Below, one piece after another: positions 33,031 through 44,323 of a stretch of DNA of 64,000 bases; within the stretch, counting starts at the first letter, position 1, and the number at the start of each line of letters is the position of its first letter. The stretch spans positions 770,857-834,856 of the forward strand of contig JANAVB010012195.1 of NCBI GenBank assembly GCA_029216955.1, in the 5' to 3' direction. The DNA comes from Iris pallida. Taxonomy: Eukaryota > Streptophyta > Magnoliopsida > Asparagales > Iridaceae. Position numbers and translations under genes: made by a program. Under the pieces are notes generated by a model, which was given only the letters and a program-made list of their open reading frames with translations, was not told the origin of the DNA and ran no database searches.

Positions 33031-34062
33031 TGCTTCAACTCCTCCCATCTTGGAGAAATCTACTAGGCATCTAAGCTTTTGATTCAAAGAAGGATCATTG
33101 ACTGGAAGAATATCAGGAAGAGTGGTGGTCCTTTGAGACATTGAAGGATTACGGACCCAGAATCACTGTTGTCTACTAATTATTCTTTGGATAGAACAAG
33201 TCCTGGGGGAGGATAACTTTGATGCCTTAATGAGTTCTTGAGCATTTTGAATGTCCGTCGTACTATTCAGGAAGTACGGGTAGTACAACACTACAAAGAA
33301 GCATAGTACTCCATACTACAGGGTGACACCACATGAGGTACCTCAAGAAGGGAAAAGGCTCGGCTTCGGGCCATATCACAGCAACGTAGCACCACAAATA
33401 GGCAGGTAGTCTAATGTTGTAGAATGAAGAGTGCTAGTTAGCACTACAAAGAGACCGGTGACCACATGTGACAATGGCGTGATACCACGAAGAGGTAAAA
33501 AATGTAAAACCTTGGCTTTGCGAGTCATGTCACAGTGGCGTAGTACCGCAAGAAAGCGTAAGGCTTCATGTTGGGTAGTACGACACTACAAAGAGGCTTG
33601 TGACCTCATGCTGTAGTGGAATGACACCATGATGATGTGGAGCCTCAGCTTTATGCCATATCATAGCGACACAACGCCGCCCGGAAGCGCAAGGCTTCAT
33701 GCTCAGACTCTTCGAAAGAACTCACCTAGAATATTGACTCTTCAAAAGAACTGACCTAGAATGTATGAACAGAGATACATGTCGTTTCTTAAGGGTAAGT
33801 TTGTAGATACCCAAAATACATACACTGAAATCAGGAGTGCACATGGCCTTTAATGTGCAACCAGAAGCACAACCGATGTCATTATGTGAGTGAGAAGAAT
33901 AGCAACTATGATGCAGAATTCAAGGCTTAGTTCGTTCTTGTAGCGTACTGTTGTTTAACTCATACGAAAAGATTCAAGTCGTAGGCGACATATATCATAA
34001 TGCATGATGGGCAGTCACTGTGGGGAACGTTCATCCCATATATATTGAGATATGTGAGAGAT

Positions 34063-35795
34063 TGTTGGAGTTTTTCCTCATACTCATGGAGGTTTTCCTC
34101 CTTGAGAGCTAGAAAGATAGTCCCATATTGGAAAACACTCAAAGTGGGTATTTCAATAATATCATGCTTGGTGTTAGGTATGCACATGCGGTGGTGGCCC
34201 AAGTGGGTGTCATGTGGAATGTTTTTCTAGTCGGATTAAGTTTAAACTCCTCAATGAAGCATTAATATTTTTTTGAGACACTCTTTGGACAATTTTCTTT
34301 GGATTTAAGTCCCAAAGAGGCTTAGCGACTCAGACTCAAGGGCGCAAAGTGACGCTTTGATGGCACATTTTGCACTTAGCACGTCATATGAGCGGTCTAT
34401 GCGCGTTCACGCGTATGTGCGCATGCACGCATGAGTTGTTGCACTGTTGGCTTATGCGTGTAGGAGCATCTCCGGTTGCGTTGTTGTGCGCATATGCGCA
34501 GAGAACGTTGATGTCGTATAATTCCGCTGATTGTGGGATATGAACAGTTATGGAAAGATTGAGTCAATTATTTAGCTCCGATCTTTATGAGATTTGAATT
34601 TAATTGATTCATATTTTTTCGTAATTAGTTGGCGGACAGGATTAGGGTTAGGGTTTCCTTCATACTCTATAAATATTCTCTTCGTGCCCCTTTGAGGTTT
34701 TTACTTCAAAAAATAGAGACGAACAGAGTATTATGCTGCTGGAGTTCAAGAGTTCATGCAAGTTAGTATAGAAGTGACGACGAGCGTTCCAGAAGTTCTT
34801 TTGTGAACTTGTTGGTTCGTGGAAGCGGATTGGTGAGGGCGAATCTTCAACGGTGATCTTCATCACCCTAGCAAGCATTGTCTTCTACCTTTACTTCTAC
34901 TTCTCCTTATCTCTTTGTAAGCAATCTATCTCAATTCTAACACGTTTGCAAGGAAGAACAAATTACATTCTGTCAGTTTGTAAATCATTATTGGAGACGT
35001 CGTAATTTGATACGATTATTGTATTCTAATGGAATTGAGTAATCAGCGGACACGCATGAGTTGCTGCACTGTTGGCTTATGCGTGTAGGAGCATCTCCGG
35101 TTGCGTTGTTGTGCACATATGCGCAGAGAAAGCTGATGTTGCATAATTCCGCTGGTTGTGGGATATGAACAGTTATGGAAAGATTGAATCAATTATTTAG
35201 CTCCGATCTTTATGATTTGAATTTAATTGATTCCTATTTTTTCGTAATTAGTTGGCGGACAGGATTAGGGTTTCCTTCCTACTCTATAAATATTCTCTTC
35301 GTGCCCCTTTGAGGTTTTTACTTCAAAAAATAGAGACGAACAGAGTATTATGCTGCTCGAGTTCAAGAGTTCATGCGAGTTAGTATAGAAGTGACGACGA
35401 GCGTTCCAGAAGTTCTTTTGTGAACTTGTTGGTTCGTGGAAGCGGATTGGCGAGGGCGAATCTTCAACGGTGATCTTCATCACCCTAGCAAGCATTGTCT
35501 TCTACCTTTACTTCTACTTCTCCTTCTCTCTTTGTAAGCAATCTATCTCAATTCTTACACGTTTACAAGGAAGAACAAATTACATTCTGTCAGTTTGTAA
35601 ATCATTATTGGAGATGTTGTAATTTGATACGATTATTGTATTCTAATGGAATTGAGTAATCAACGGACAAATTCGTTTGCGGAACTTCTGATCTCAACTA
35701 CAATTTATGGGTTACATAGTGCGAACTTCGAGTCTTGTGTGGATCTCTGTACCTAGCTTTTGTTTCTTCGTCTTTGATCCGTCTCGGGACTAACA
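34063..35795 (+). repeat. Long E5-family LTR
   Basis: Shares with the E5 LTR the GATAGTCCCA block near the start, the AGCGTTCCAGAAGTTCTT segment and the ACTAACA end. It contains a GTCCCATATTG element at 34120 with TAATAT 26 bases further on, and a CTATAAATATTC box in each copy of the duplication. Confidence 0.75.
34426..35667 (+). repeat. Direct tandem duplication of about 620 bp inside the LTR
   Basis: 34426-35050 and 35051-35667 are near-identical (CACGCATGAGTTG to AATCARCGGA) with small indels. Each copy has a TATA box, so the LTR has two potential core promoters. A CpG-rich alternating purine-pyrimidine stretch (TGCGCGTTCACGCGTATGTG) precedes the first copy. Confidence 0.9.
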
Positions 35796-37181
35796 GTAGA
35801 TAACACATCACTTCCCCATTTACGATCTTTTTTATTATCTGGTGGTTGTAACTAGTTCTATATCTCTGTCCACTTTTTGATATCCCACATCATTGCAGCT
35901 AAGGATCACATGCATTATGGTGTCTTCGGATCAATTGTCCTGTCACATCACATGATAACCTTAAATTGATTTTTTTGCCTACTTAATTGGTGCTGGACTA
36001 ATACCTACACAACTTTTCTCTTGAAGTCACACAAAGACACGTGCATGCATGGGAGGGCAGTACATAACTATTATCTTTTACTATACTTACAACTATGAAA
36101 TCCAGGATAATCCATTTATTTTCTCGTCGCTTTTGGTCATGGAATCTTGTTCGTGAAGGGGAATTTGGAGAATCCTTTGGCTGATCTTTATCTTATGAAC
36201 ATCGACTAAGGATAATTCATGATAGTTAACTTTTGTTATTTGGTTAATACATGATTTTCTTTTTTTTATTTGGTTAGTGTCATGACTATCTTTATGTGCT
36301 TCATTTTGTATTCCAGTAAGCAGGTTAGTTGGCGCACGAGGGCATTGGTGATCACGGACTGGACAAGGCGGTTCATATTTGGGAGGGATTCAAGCCAAAT
36401 ATAGTCGGCTTTAAAATCCATTTGCTTGAAGTGAAGAAACCTCAGCTAGAAGTTTTCACAAGTCTGTAGTATGTTTGGGTCCTGCTGCTCGATCCCTCTA
36501 TTTCTTTCTGCATCCTTTTTTTTCCTACGGAGAAATTTTGCTTGCTTGCTTGCTCTCAGAAGTAGATTCTTTTGTCAAAATAAGTTTCGTTATACTTCCT
36601 TTATTGCTTTCCGATATGGCCTTTTTTGAACCTATTTCTAATGAACTTGAAAGAAAAAGAATAATAATAAAATGAAAATTGGGTCATGTGTGTCTGCTAC
36701 AAGCTAAATATTCGATTGGTTCTTGACATTTTCCTACTTAATATTCTTGATTATTCTTATGGCCAATGAAAGATGAAAAAATGTCTCGTTATGAAGGGTG
36801 AAACCATGATGTGCATTTAAATGTGCAATTTGAGAAGGTTGGGAATCTTTTTGGCAGATTACTATAGTCTGGGAGCAAATATTGTAATATGACATTATTC
36901 AGCGAATCTCAGACAGCTCGATGCAGATATTTTTGGATACAAACTAAGAGATTTGAAGCTGCCTCCATCCTTGCTTCGTCATAATTTTATACTTCGTTAT
37001 ATAATATATTAGCAGAGGGGGAACATTTGTTCTCTTGTTTGATATGAGTATTTGTGCAGTTACAGGTTCTTTGTTCCAGACTGTTGATGCAAAACTTCTC
37101 TATAAATACTAAAAAAGCGTCCTTTATTTTTCTAGTGGGATCATGTTGCTCTTTATGTGATGGCACAAACTCAAGGATTAG
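35796..37181. other. Spacer without a recognised gene
   Basis: AT-rich. One segment, 36333-36470, on the plus strand after a TTAG acceptor-like site reads AHEGIGDHGLDKAVHIWEGF and on to a stop; it could be a stray exon, but I recognise no protein and give it little weight. Nothing else coding is convincing. Confidence 0.35.
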
Positions 37182-37300
37182 TGTAGAGAATAATTGTTGT
37201 ATATTTTATTGATTGGCTACTCCACTAGTTATAGGGAGTCTAGCTCCTCTTCATACTACATTTTCCAATGTGGGACTGAATCCCGTATTAGTTCTCAACA
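37182..37300 (-). repeat. Solo LTR of the E4/E6 copia family, TSD ATTAG
   Basis: 119 bp; on the minus strand TGTTGAGAAC to TTCTCTACA, clearly related to the E6 LTR. Flanked by perfect ATTAG at 37177-37181 and 37301-37305. The intact duplication around a single LTR means a full element once inserted and was removed by LTR-LTR recombination. Confidence 0.9.
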
Positions 37301-38231
37301 ATTAGGTCTTTCTTGTAAGGCAACAAAAGCCTATTTATCTTGTTTTCTTTCTCTCCAGACATGAATCTAAATCTGCAAGTTGATCTATCACCTAGCTGGA
37401 TTACTGTATTTATGTGGGTATTACGTGTACTTCTTTCAGTTCTTCAGTTCTCGTACGTAGTTCAGATCATGTTCTTTGCTCTGTGTGTTATTTTTACAGT
37501 ACTTTGTTTTTTAAGAATACACTTTTTCAGCACTTGGAAAATGCTATTACATTAATTTCTCGATCCTTCTACGAACTTACAAGGAAGTTCATTCGGTGAT
37601 ATTTACTGGTCTATTTCATTCTAATTTGTCCATGTTATTACCATAGGTGTCTCAACACATTTGGGAGCCATAGACAAATTATTTAAATTGGACCCTTATT
37701 TAAAATAAATTATATTTAATTAAATTTCAATGTTGTTCATGAGATTGGGGTGCATAGACTGAACGAATTGTACCCATTTTTTATTTCCTTTTTGCTCCAT
37801 GTATGTTTGACATATGTATAGCCAAGCTCCTCCAGTCCAAGTGGTCAAAAGGAGGGAGGCATTTTCCCCTTAGATTACGGGTTCGAGCAACGGGTTCGAG
37901 CAACGGAAAAACACATTAATTCCTTGTGGAAAAATTATGTGAGGAGGATGTGGTGCGGCTCGGGAGCGGATGCGGTACTGGTGCGGGAGGCTTCAGGCCG
38001 GGATGTAGCCTTCGGGCCAGAATGGAGATGTAGCCTTCGAACTATGGTTGTAAAGTTTTTAGGCGCCAGAATAAAATTTACCTTCTTTGAAAACAAAATA
38101 TATAGAAGGAGAGAGAAAAAAGAATACATATTGTATAAAAAAATGGGGGCCCAAACATGGAGTATGTGAGGCGAGTGCGGTACTGATATGGAGGTCTTCG
38201 GGCCGGGATGTGGCGTTTGAACCGGCCTTCT

Positions 38232-38275
<44 letters not shown>

Positions 38276-39005
38276 GAGAAAAAAGTACATATTGTATATA
38301 AATATGGGGGTCCTTAAGTGGGTATGGTGTTAGTTTGAGTAACAGAAATTTTCATATACGGTAAAGAATTTTAACTAAATTCTAAAAAAAAAAATGAGAA
38401 GTTTGGTGGAATTGTAAAAGGAGTAAATGAACGTCAACTATGTAAAAGGAGTAAAGGAACGTCAATTATGTTGGCGTGCTGAGAGGGTCGGCCAGAGAGA
38501 GGTTGGAGAGCCAACTGAGTTGGCGCTGAATTTATAGGATATTTTAATTCTGTGTTTTGTGTACTTTATAGTTTTTGTTTAAAACAACAAACAAACAAAT
38601 AAATCTATATAATGTCCTATAAATTCTGAATAAAGTACTCCTTCATCATGGACAAAAGGCTAGTTCTCAATACCAAATATCTTAAATCTAACAACAATAA
38701 TTTTTGCAATGCCGAGAGCCAGGTGAAATGAGTATGTTCTAGTTTTGATTACAATTTGGGGACTGGACGTTTGTTTAACTGTCGACATAATCAAAACTCG
38801 GTAACTGTGTGAATGGACGTTTGAGATTAGGGTGAAGTTTCGGTTTATTCGGTTTAAATCAAATCGAAAACAAAATAAGCTAAAATTCTAAAAATTCAGA
38901 ACCAAATCCAAATTTCGTTTTGTTCAGTTAAGACTATTTTTACTGCTAAATGGATCAGACCAATAATTGAAATTATTGTTAAATTATATTAAAAATACAA
39001 TGTTT
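37301..39005. other. AT-rich spacer with a possible SINE-like scrap
   Basis: No gene seen. 37824-37915 has a tRNA-like look: AGTGGTCAAAAGG, then GGGTTCGAGCAAC twice in tandem (B-box-like). A TA microsatellite lies at about 38236-38270. Related GC-rich segments near 37975-38020 and 38180-38225 (GGGCCGGGATGT type) suggest a local duplication. Confidence 0.4.
38236..38270. repeat. TA microsatellite
   Basis: Uninterrupted (TA)n of about 17 units. Confidence 0.9.
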
Positions 39006-39044
39006 ATATGTGTTGGTGTTTTTGCCTTTGGACTAGAAAAGATA

Positions 39045-39088
39045 GTCCCACATCGGCTACACCAAATGGTGAGTATCTCAATATAATG
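39045..39088 (+). promoter_or_regulatory. snRNA-type upstream element, 26 bases before a TATA-like box (E5 5' LTR)
   Basis: GTCCCACATCG at 39045-39055, a perfect match to the plant snRNA upstream element, then 26 bases to TATAATG at 39082. The 3' LTR has the same at 52697 and 52734. The spacing is close to that of Pol III U6-type genes. Confidence 0.5.
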
Positions 39089-39348
39089 CATTGCTTGTGT
39101 TGAGGTGTGCACATGAGATGTAGTGGGGCACAAGCTTGTGCCATGTGGAAGTATTTTCCTAGAAGGAAAAATGATTAAATCCAACAAGGATGCAAGTTAA
39201 TTTTTGTTGTGCGGACTCGGACACGGACTCCAGGATGTCTCGTGCATGCACGGGAGTGTTCGGGGGGTAGGCGTGGACTGGCACACTTCTATGCTGATTG
39301 TGGGATGATCTAAAATATCAAACTCTATTTTTGAGAATTGGTATTTTA

Positions 39349-39359
39349 GTCCCACATCG
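39349..39359 (+). promoter_or_regulatory. Second snRNA-type upstream element of E5 5' LTR, separated from its TATA box
   Basis: GTCCCACATCG. In the uninterrupted 3' LTR the same element (53007-53017) lies 33 bases before TATAAATA (53051). In this LTR the E5b insertion falls between the two, leaving the TATA box at 47204, so this promoter is physically broken. Confidence 0.6.
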
Positions 39360-39373
39360 GATAGGAGAAGAGG

Positions 39374-42239
39374 AGTCACGTCCCAGTACCGGAATACTGA
39401 GACGGACTAGGCCAGCTACACCGTATGAGGTATATAAACGTCATACGGCGATCGTGGCTGTCAAGAGACTAGGGGGTGCATGCTATAATCAGGTCTCCTA
39501 TGGTCCCACAGAGCATCTATGTCTCAATCAATCAAAGCAAGAAGCAGTAAATAATGATCATATAAGACAAAGCAGTAAGGCGTCCCCGACGCTTCATCAA
39601 AATGATTCATGAGTCTAGCTATACAAAATGATGAGCTAGTTCCGAGAGTCAATAGTACATAACTATAGTCAGCTGCAGTCTGATTTAATTACAATTATGC
39701 AAAGGAAACTAGTGTCCAGAACTGCCGGCTAAACAAGTGCCGGTGTCTAAACGCCAAGTACAAAATAGAAGATATCAGAGCGGTGAAGAAGAAACCCACT
39801 CATGGTCCCTGGCGCCCATACTCCTGGTGTGCACCATTGTTCGGGTGGAAGGCTGGATCCTCTGGAGCTGCTACGAGATCTGGCCAAACAAAACCAGCGG
39901 GGTCAGGCCCCGAATAGCAAGTACCACAAGGGAGCACAAAAGAGTGAGATAAATCCAATGAGTTAAATAAGACCTGATTCACGAGTTATAGGCTTATACC
40001 ATATCATCGAGACAATACGACACCCTTACAACCAAACAAGGACAAACGGTGCCAATATCGTACCGAGATAAGATATATCCTATAACCGTGGGCAGGTAAA
40101 AATGGCTTCTGATTCGCGACTTCGGTCCATAGCCTATCGCAGCACAATAGTCCAACCCAACAACCAAACAAGGACATGGGTTGGACCACGCACCACGATA
40201 GTCCATGTTCCTCGGTAGCTAACAGAAGAAAACATATCACAAACAAGTCAGCTTACAAGCGGCCAATCAATCCTACGGCTTTCTATGATTTGCCTGGGTT
40301 ATCCCAGTAATGCAGTATATATAGGAATACTCAGATCGTATCGCATTCCAGCAGGGCTAACCAAACCATTATATACAAGCAAGCACGAAATGCACCGGTC
40401 CCTCGAAAGGCCACCGCGCTAGAATAAGCAGTAACGGTTCCAGCTCTCCTATAGGAAGAGCTGGCTCGGCAGTCACAAATCAGATACTGCACTCCACTAG
40501 TGCGGATGACTATACAGTATCCGAGGCAACCAACCCGATGCGCCAGGATGGGACCCAGGGCGGCTGGTGACGTACGATCTCGAGATTCTGTTCCCTCCCA
40601 ATGCTTCTACCAATTTAAGTTGCTTAGATTAACCCTATCTCAATATTGGAATTACACGTCGTGGTCACATGGTCATCCTCCTATATGTCGTACCATAGTA
40701 CGTGTACCCTAAGTATGAATCCACATCGGCTCAATCTAGATCCATGCTTAGTGTAATGCATCAAACAACAATCAACATACCACGATACTATTCCTGACCA
40801 ATTACCATGACTGTGCTGGAAGGTACACATGTATTGACATATAACACGAATGATCACTTAGCATGTAGAGTCACACCTCAGTACACTCATTAAATGGCAC
40901 CGCAGTGCATACTAATATTGTATCTCAATACACACTTAGAACATGTACCAGCACATATACAGGTAATCAGGTCAGGAACATGGTCAAGTCAGGAAGTCGC
41001 GTGGACCCCTCGTGACATAAAAGTCACATGTAAATTCTGGTTAAAGTGAGACATGAAGGTCCTTGAAGCCAAGACAAAGATCTACAACTTTCATGTTGGG
41101 AGTTGGGAGAAATTTTGGCCATAAATCAGTCAAATAGGACATAAAACAGCCAAAAACAGCCAAAATAGGCACTATGCGGCACTATTCAACACAATGCGGC
41201 ACTATGCAGCATTCTTATGCGGCTGGGCACTATGCGGCACTATGCAGCATTCTTATGCGGCTGGACACTATGCGGTACTATGCAGCATTGTTATGCGGCT
41301 GGACACTATGCGGCACTATACAGCATTCTTATGCGGCTGGGCACTATGCGGCACTATGCAGCATTCTTATGCGGCTGGACACTATGCGGCACTATGCAGC
41401 ATTCTTATGCGGTTTGGCACTATGCAGCATTCTTATACGACTGGACACTATGCGGCACTATTCATGCGGCACTATTCATCGTCCCTGCCAAAACTAGGAC
41501 TGATGACATAGAAAATATCCAAATATTATTTTGGCCATAACTTCCTCAAAACAAGTCGAAATCTAACTTTTCAAAGGTCAAAATTGGATAGAATTGAATT
41601 TCCTACAACATATGACCATTAGTTTTCGAAAACAACCAAGTTTGATAGATCAAAACCATGGAAACCCATAGAACCCTAGTTTTAGAAACTTAGATCTACA
41701 CCAAACTAGCTATTAAAATCAAAAACTCCAAGAACTAAACTTGTAGAGAATGAAGAGAAGAACAATATAGACAAATAATATCAAAGAAAAATCAAGAAAT
41801 GAAAATGCAATAATCTCTCCATTTGGTGCAAGATGTACTTGCCTAAAAGTTTGCTTAAGGAAAATAAATGAAAGAGTGAATGAGGAGAGAGAGTGTAGAA
41901 GAGAATATATATAGGGGTTGGGTTGACTCAAAGAAACCCTAAGCTTAAGCATGCTCTTAACCACATGACCAATGACATGTTAAATGCTACATGATATAAC
42001 TAATTAAATTAATTAAATAAAATCCTAACCACAACACGGTTCAGAAATCTTATCATCGAAACAGTGAACCACGCCTACAACCAGACAAGGACAAGGGGTG
42101 GCACACTAATCCGCGACGAGATACTGTTCCATGCCATGGCCAGTTACAAATACAGGATAAATGTAATAAAGATACAGGTGCCAGATACCATATACATGAA
42201 AAATCAAAAATTTACATATTCCGGAAACGGGGAGTGACA
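39374..42239 (-). repeat. E5b 3' LTR, 2866 bp
   Basis: Ends in GTGACA; contains a tandem array at 41166-41480. Ten bases longer than its partner, exactly the difference between one long and one short array unit. Confidence 0.94.
41166..41480 (-). repeat. Tandem array in E5b 3' LTR
   Basis: About seven units of 38 bp (TTATGCGGCTGGGCACTATG and on) or 28 bp, order five long then one short. On the minus strand each unit carries CAGCCGCAT, the core of the E1 array. Open in all frames on the plus strand; not coding. Confidence 0.92.
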
Positions 42240-42681
42240 TCTCTACCCTCCTTAGAAAAATTCCGTCCTCGGAATTTCGATAAGGCTAGTTGAGCACGCT
42301 CTCAGATCTCGAAATACACTCATGACATATAGCAAGCACAATTATCAAACAACATATGGTACATGACCAGTTTAAAAAAGCAAGAATAATTAAGTAAGAG
42401 CACAAACAATAATCATACCCTAGAAGGAAATGATCGGAGACATACGAATAAAATATGCCTCTCAAGTCAGGTAGGAATTCGTCCTTGAGGTCCTACACTG
42501 ACTCCCAAAGTGGACAAGGGTCAACGCTTGAGATAAGTCGGTACCAACGACTAAATCAAGAATGAGACTCTGCCCAGGACATACTATCGTAATCAAGACA
42601 CATGATGAATATCACGTATCACATGATACGAGAGCAGATGAGTGAGACGAGAAAGTCGCCTTCACTCTTCGAATATAGAAC

Positions 42682-44202
42682 TCAAGGAATTATAATGAAT
42701 AATACTGAAATCTTACCCACAATCTGACCGCCTTCGGCCAACCTCTGCTCTAATACTCCAAATTCTTCTTGCCTTTGTCCCTGCTTTCCCTGGCCCTGCT
42801 GTCCAACCTGATGTTGCGCTTGTCGGTACATCTGAGCTTGCGTCAGTAATGGGCGCTGGGCTAGTGGCCTCACTGCTAGTGCTGGCCCTTGATACGATGC
42901 TACCTCTGGAGCTGGCAACGCCGAAAACCGTTGAGCTGGCTCTCCTGGCCTCTGCATCATAGGACAATTGGCAATCCTATGGTCTGGACTGCCACACCTC
43001 AAGCATAATCAATTAGCTGAACGACACACATCCCTAGTATGCCCTTCCTTACCACAGTAAGTGCAACCCACTGGTGCTTCCTGACGCTGCTGCTGGTTCC
43101 TCTGTTGCTGCTGTCGAACTGATACAGTCATAATTGTCGTGACTGGTGTTGCATCACGAATACGGACGCCAGGAGCTGGTGCTGACGTCCGAGGTACTGC
43201 TCCTCCCCCAGCACTCTGCGTACGAGACCTCTTCTGGCCCCCAGTCCTTGCTGATAACCTTTGAATAGTAAGCTCGTACCTCCGAGCCGCCGTCAATACT
43301 GCATCGAATGTCTGGTAGTCGTGCCCCTCGACCAGCTGCAAAATCTCTAGGTGAAGTCCCTGCTGGAACCTCATTGCTCTCTCTGGCTCTGTCGCCACCA
43401 TCATCCGAGCAAACCTACTTAACCTGCAGAACTCCGCTGCATAACCATCCACCGTCTTACCAGCCTGCTTGAGACTGATAAACCTCTGCTGTAGCTCATA
43501 TCGCGCTACCACGCCAAAGTACTTGGCCTTTAATCTGGTACTAAAGCTATCCCAGGGAACATGACGCCTCAGTCCAACCTCTTCCGATGCCCACCAGTCG
43601 CGGGCGAGATCCTGAAGTAACAGTCTGACCTGGTCAACCTTCTCTTCTGCTGGAACCTTTGCTACGGTCAATATGGCCTCTGTATCCTGAAGCCAAGCAT
43701 CCTCCGTGATGGCATCCTCCGTGCCATCAAAATATTTCGGGTTAAGTCGACAAAACCTTCCGGACGCTCCTGAATCATTCTTGACACTTCTCTCAAGGGC
43801 TAATTGCAACCCCTGATTCTGTAGCACATTCTGTTCTTGCTGTCGGGTTTGTTGTTGCTGTTGGGCTGCCATCTGGCGTTGCTGGGTCTCCAATAACCTT
43901 CTAATAATCTGCAATAGTACCGGCGCATCTAATGCTACTGGTACTACCGGCATCACTGGAGGCACGGGAACCTCTGGCCTCTGTGGCTCAACTGGCTCAT
44001 GCTCGGTAACGTTCTCGATGTGAATCTGTCCAGTTAGAGGGGCTACCCCTTGCTGATCTCCAACTGGTCCCTGATCTACTGGATTCTCTCCCATGCTGGC
44101 TCCTCCAATAGCCGAGAATGATGTGACCCTAAAGAAAAGGATACAAGGTATCAAAAGACAGGACGAGAAGGAATCGAGGATGACAATCATGTTAGCAATC
44201 AA
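42682..44202 (-). pseudogene. gag: E5b gag
   Basis: Likely start at 44094 (MGENPVDQGPVGDQQGVAPL). Gln-rich N-terminus, gag domain (VDQVRLLLQDLARDWWASEE, SLKQAGKTVDGYAAEFCRLS) and an intact knuckle CTYCGKEGHTRDVC. A TGA at 43006-43008 interrupts before the second knuckle (CLRCGSPDHRIANC), which is intact, and the frame continues to 42682. It is better preserved than E1 gag. No protease or pol follows. Confidence 0.88.
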
Positions 44203-44323
44203 GGTGGGAGAAAGAGAAGACGAATCAGGAGATCAAGGGGAACATGTTTTGATTAAGACTCCTATAATCGCAACATCCCACAAGTCTGAAAAACAGACCT
44301 TGCATGGGCCACCACTAAAACCT

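Larger units (their letters stand above)
16618..33050 (-). mobile_element. Old minus-strand Ty1/copia element, split by nested insertions
   Basis: Going leftward on the minus strand: gag near 33.0-32.6 kb, protease near 28.3 kb, integrase 27.9-27.1 kb, RT 26.8-26.5 kb and 21.3-20.7 kb, RNase H 20.5-20.2 and 20.0 kb, polypurine GAGGGGGAG, then an LTR ending (plus strand) TCCAACA at 16841. The gaps are filled by E3, E4 and a gypsy with its own insertion. All frames are heavily degraded, as expected for the oldest layer. The outer LTR edge near 16618 is a guess and the second LTR was not found; it seems lost where the E5-family fragment begins near 33055. Confidence 0.8.
33055..35795 (+). mobile_element. 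3' fragment of an E5-family copia (3' UTR plus LTR)
   Basis: 33055-34062 is homologous to the long 3' UTR of E5 (51657-52662), including its three 150-bp-class repeats. It is followed by an LTR, 34063-35795, starting TGTTGGAGTTTTTCC and ending ACTAACA. No coding part is present. The LTR is about twice the E5 length, largely because of an internal duplication. Diverged and clearly older than E5. Confidence 0.8.
39011..39373 (+). repeat. E5 5' LTR, first part
   Basis: Starts TGTTGGTGTTTTTGCC. Interrupted after the AGAGG duplication by E5b and resumes at 47185. Confidence 0.93.

Noticed and set aside
41174..41540. Repeat proteins rich in LCGTMQHSYAAGHYA, again at 46124-46480
   Set aside because: Same artefact, from the 38/28-bp arrays in the E5b LTRs.
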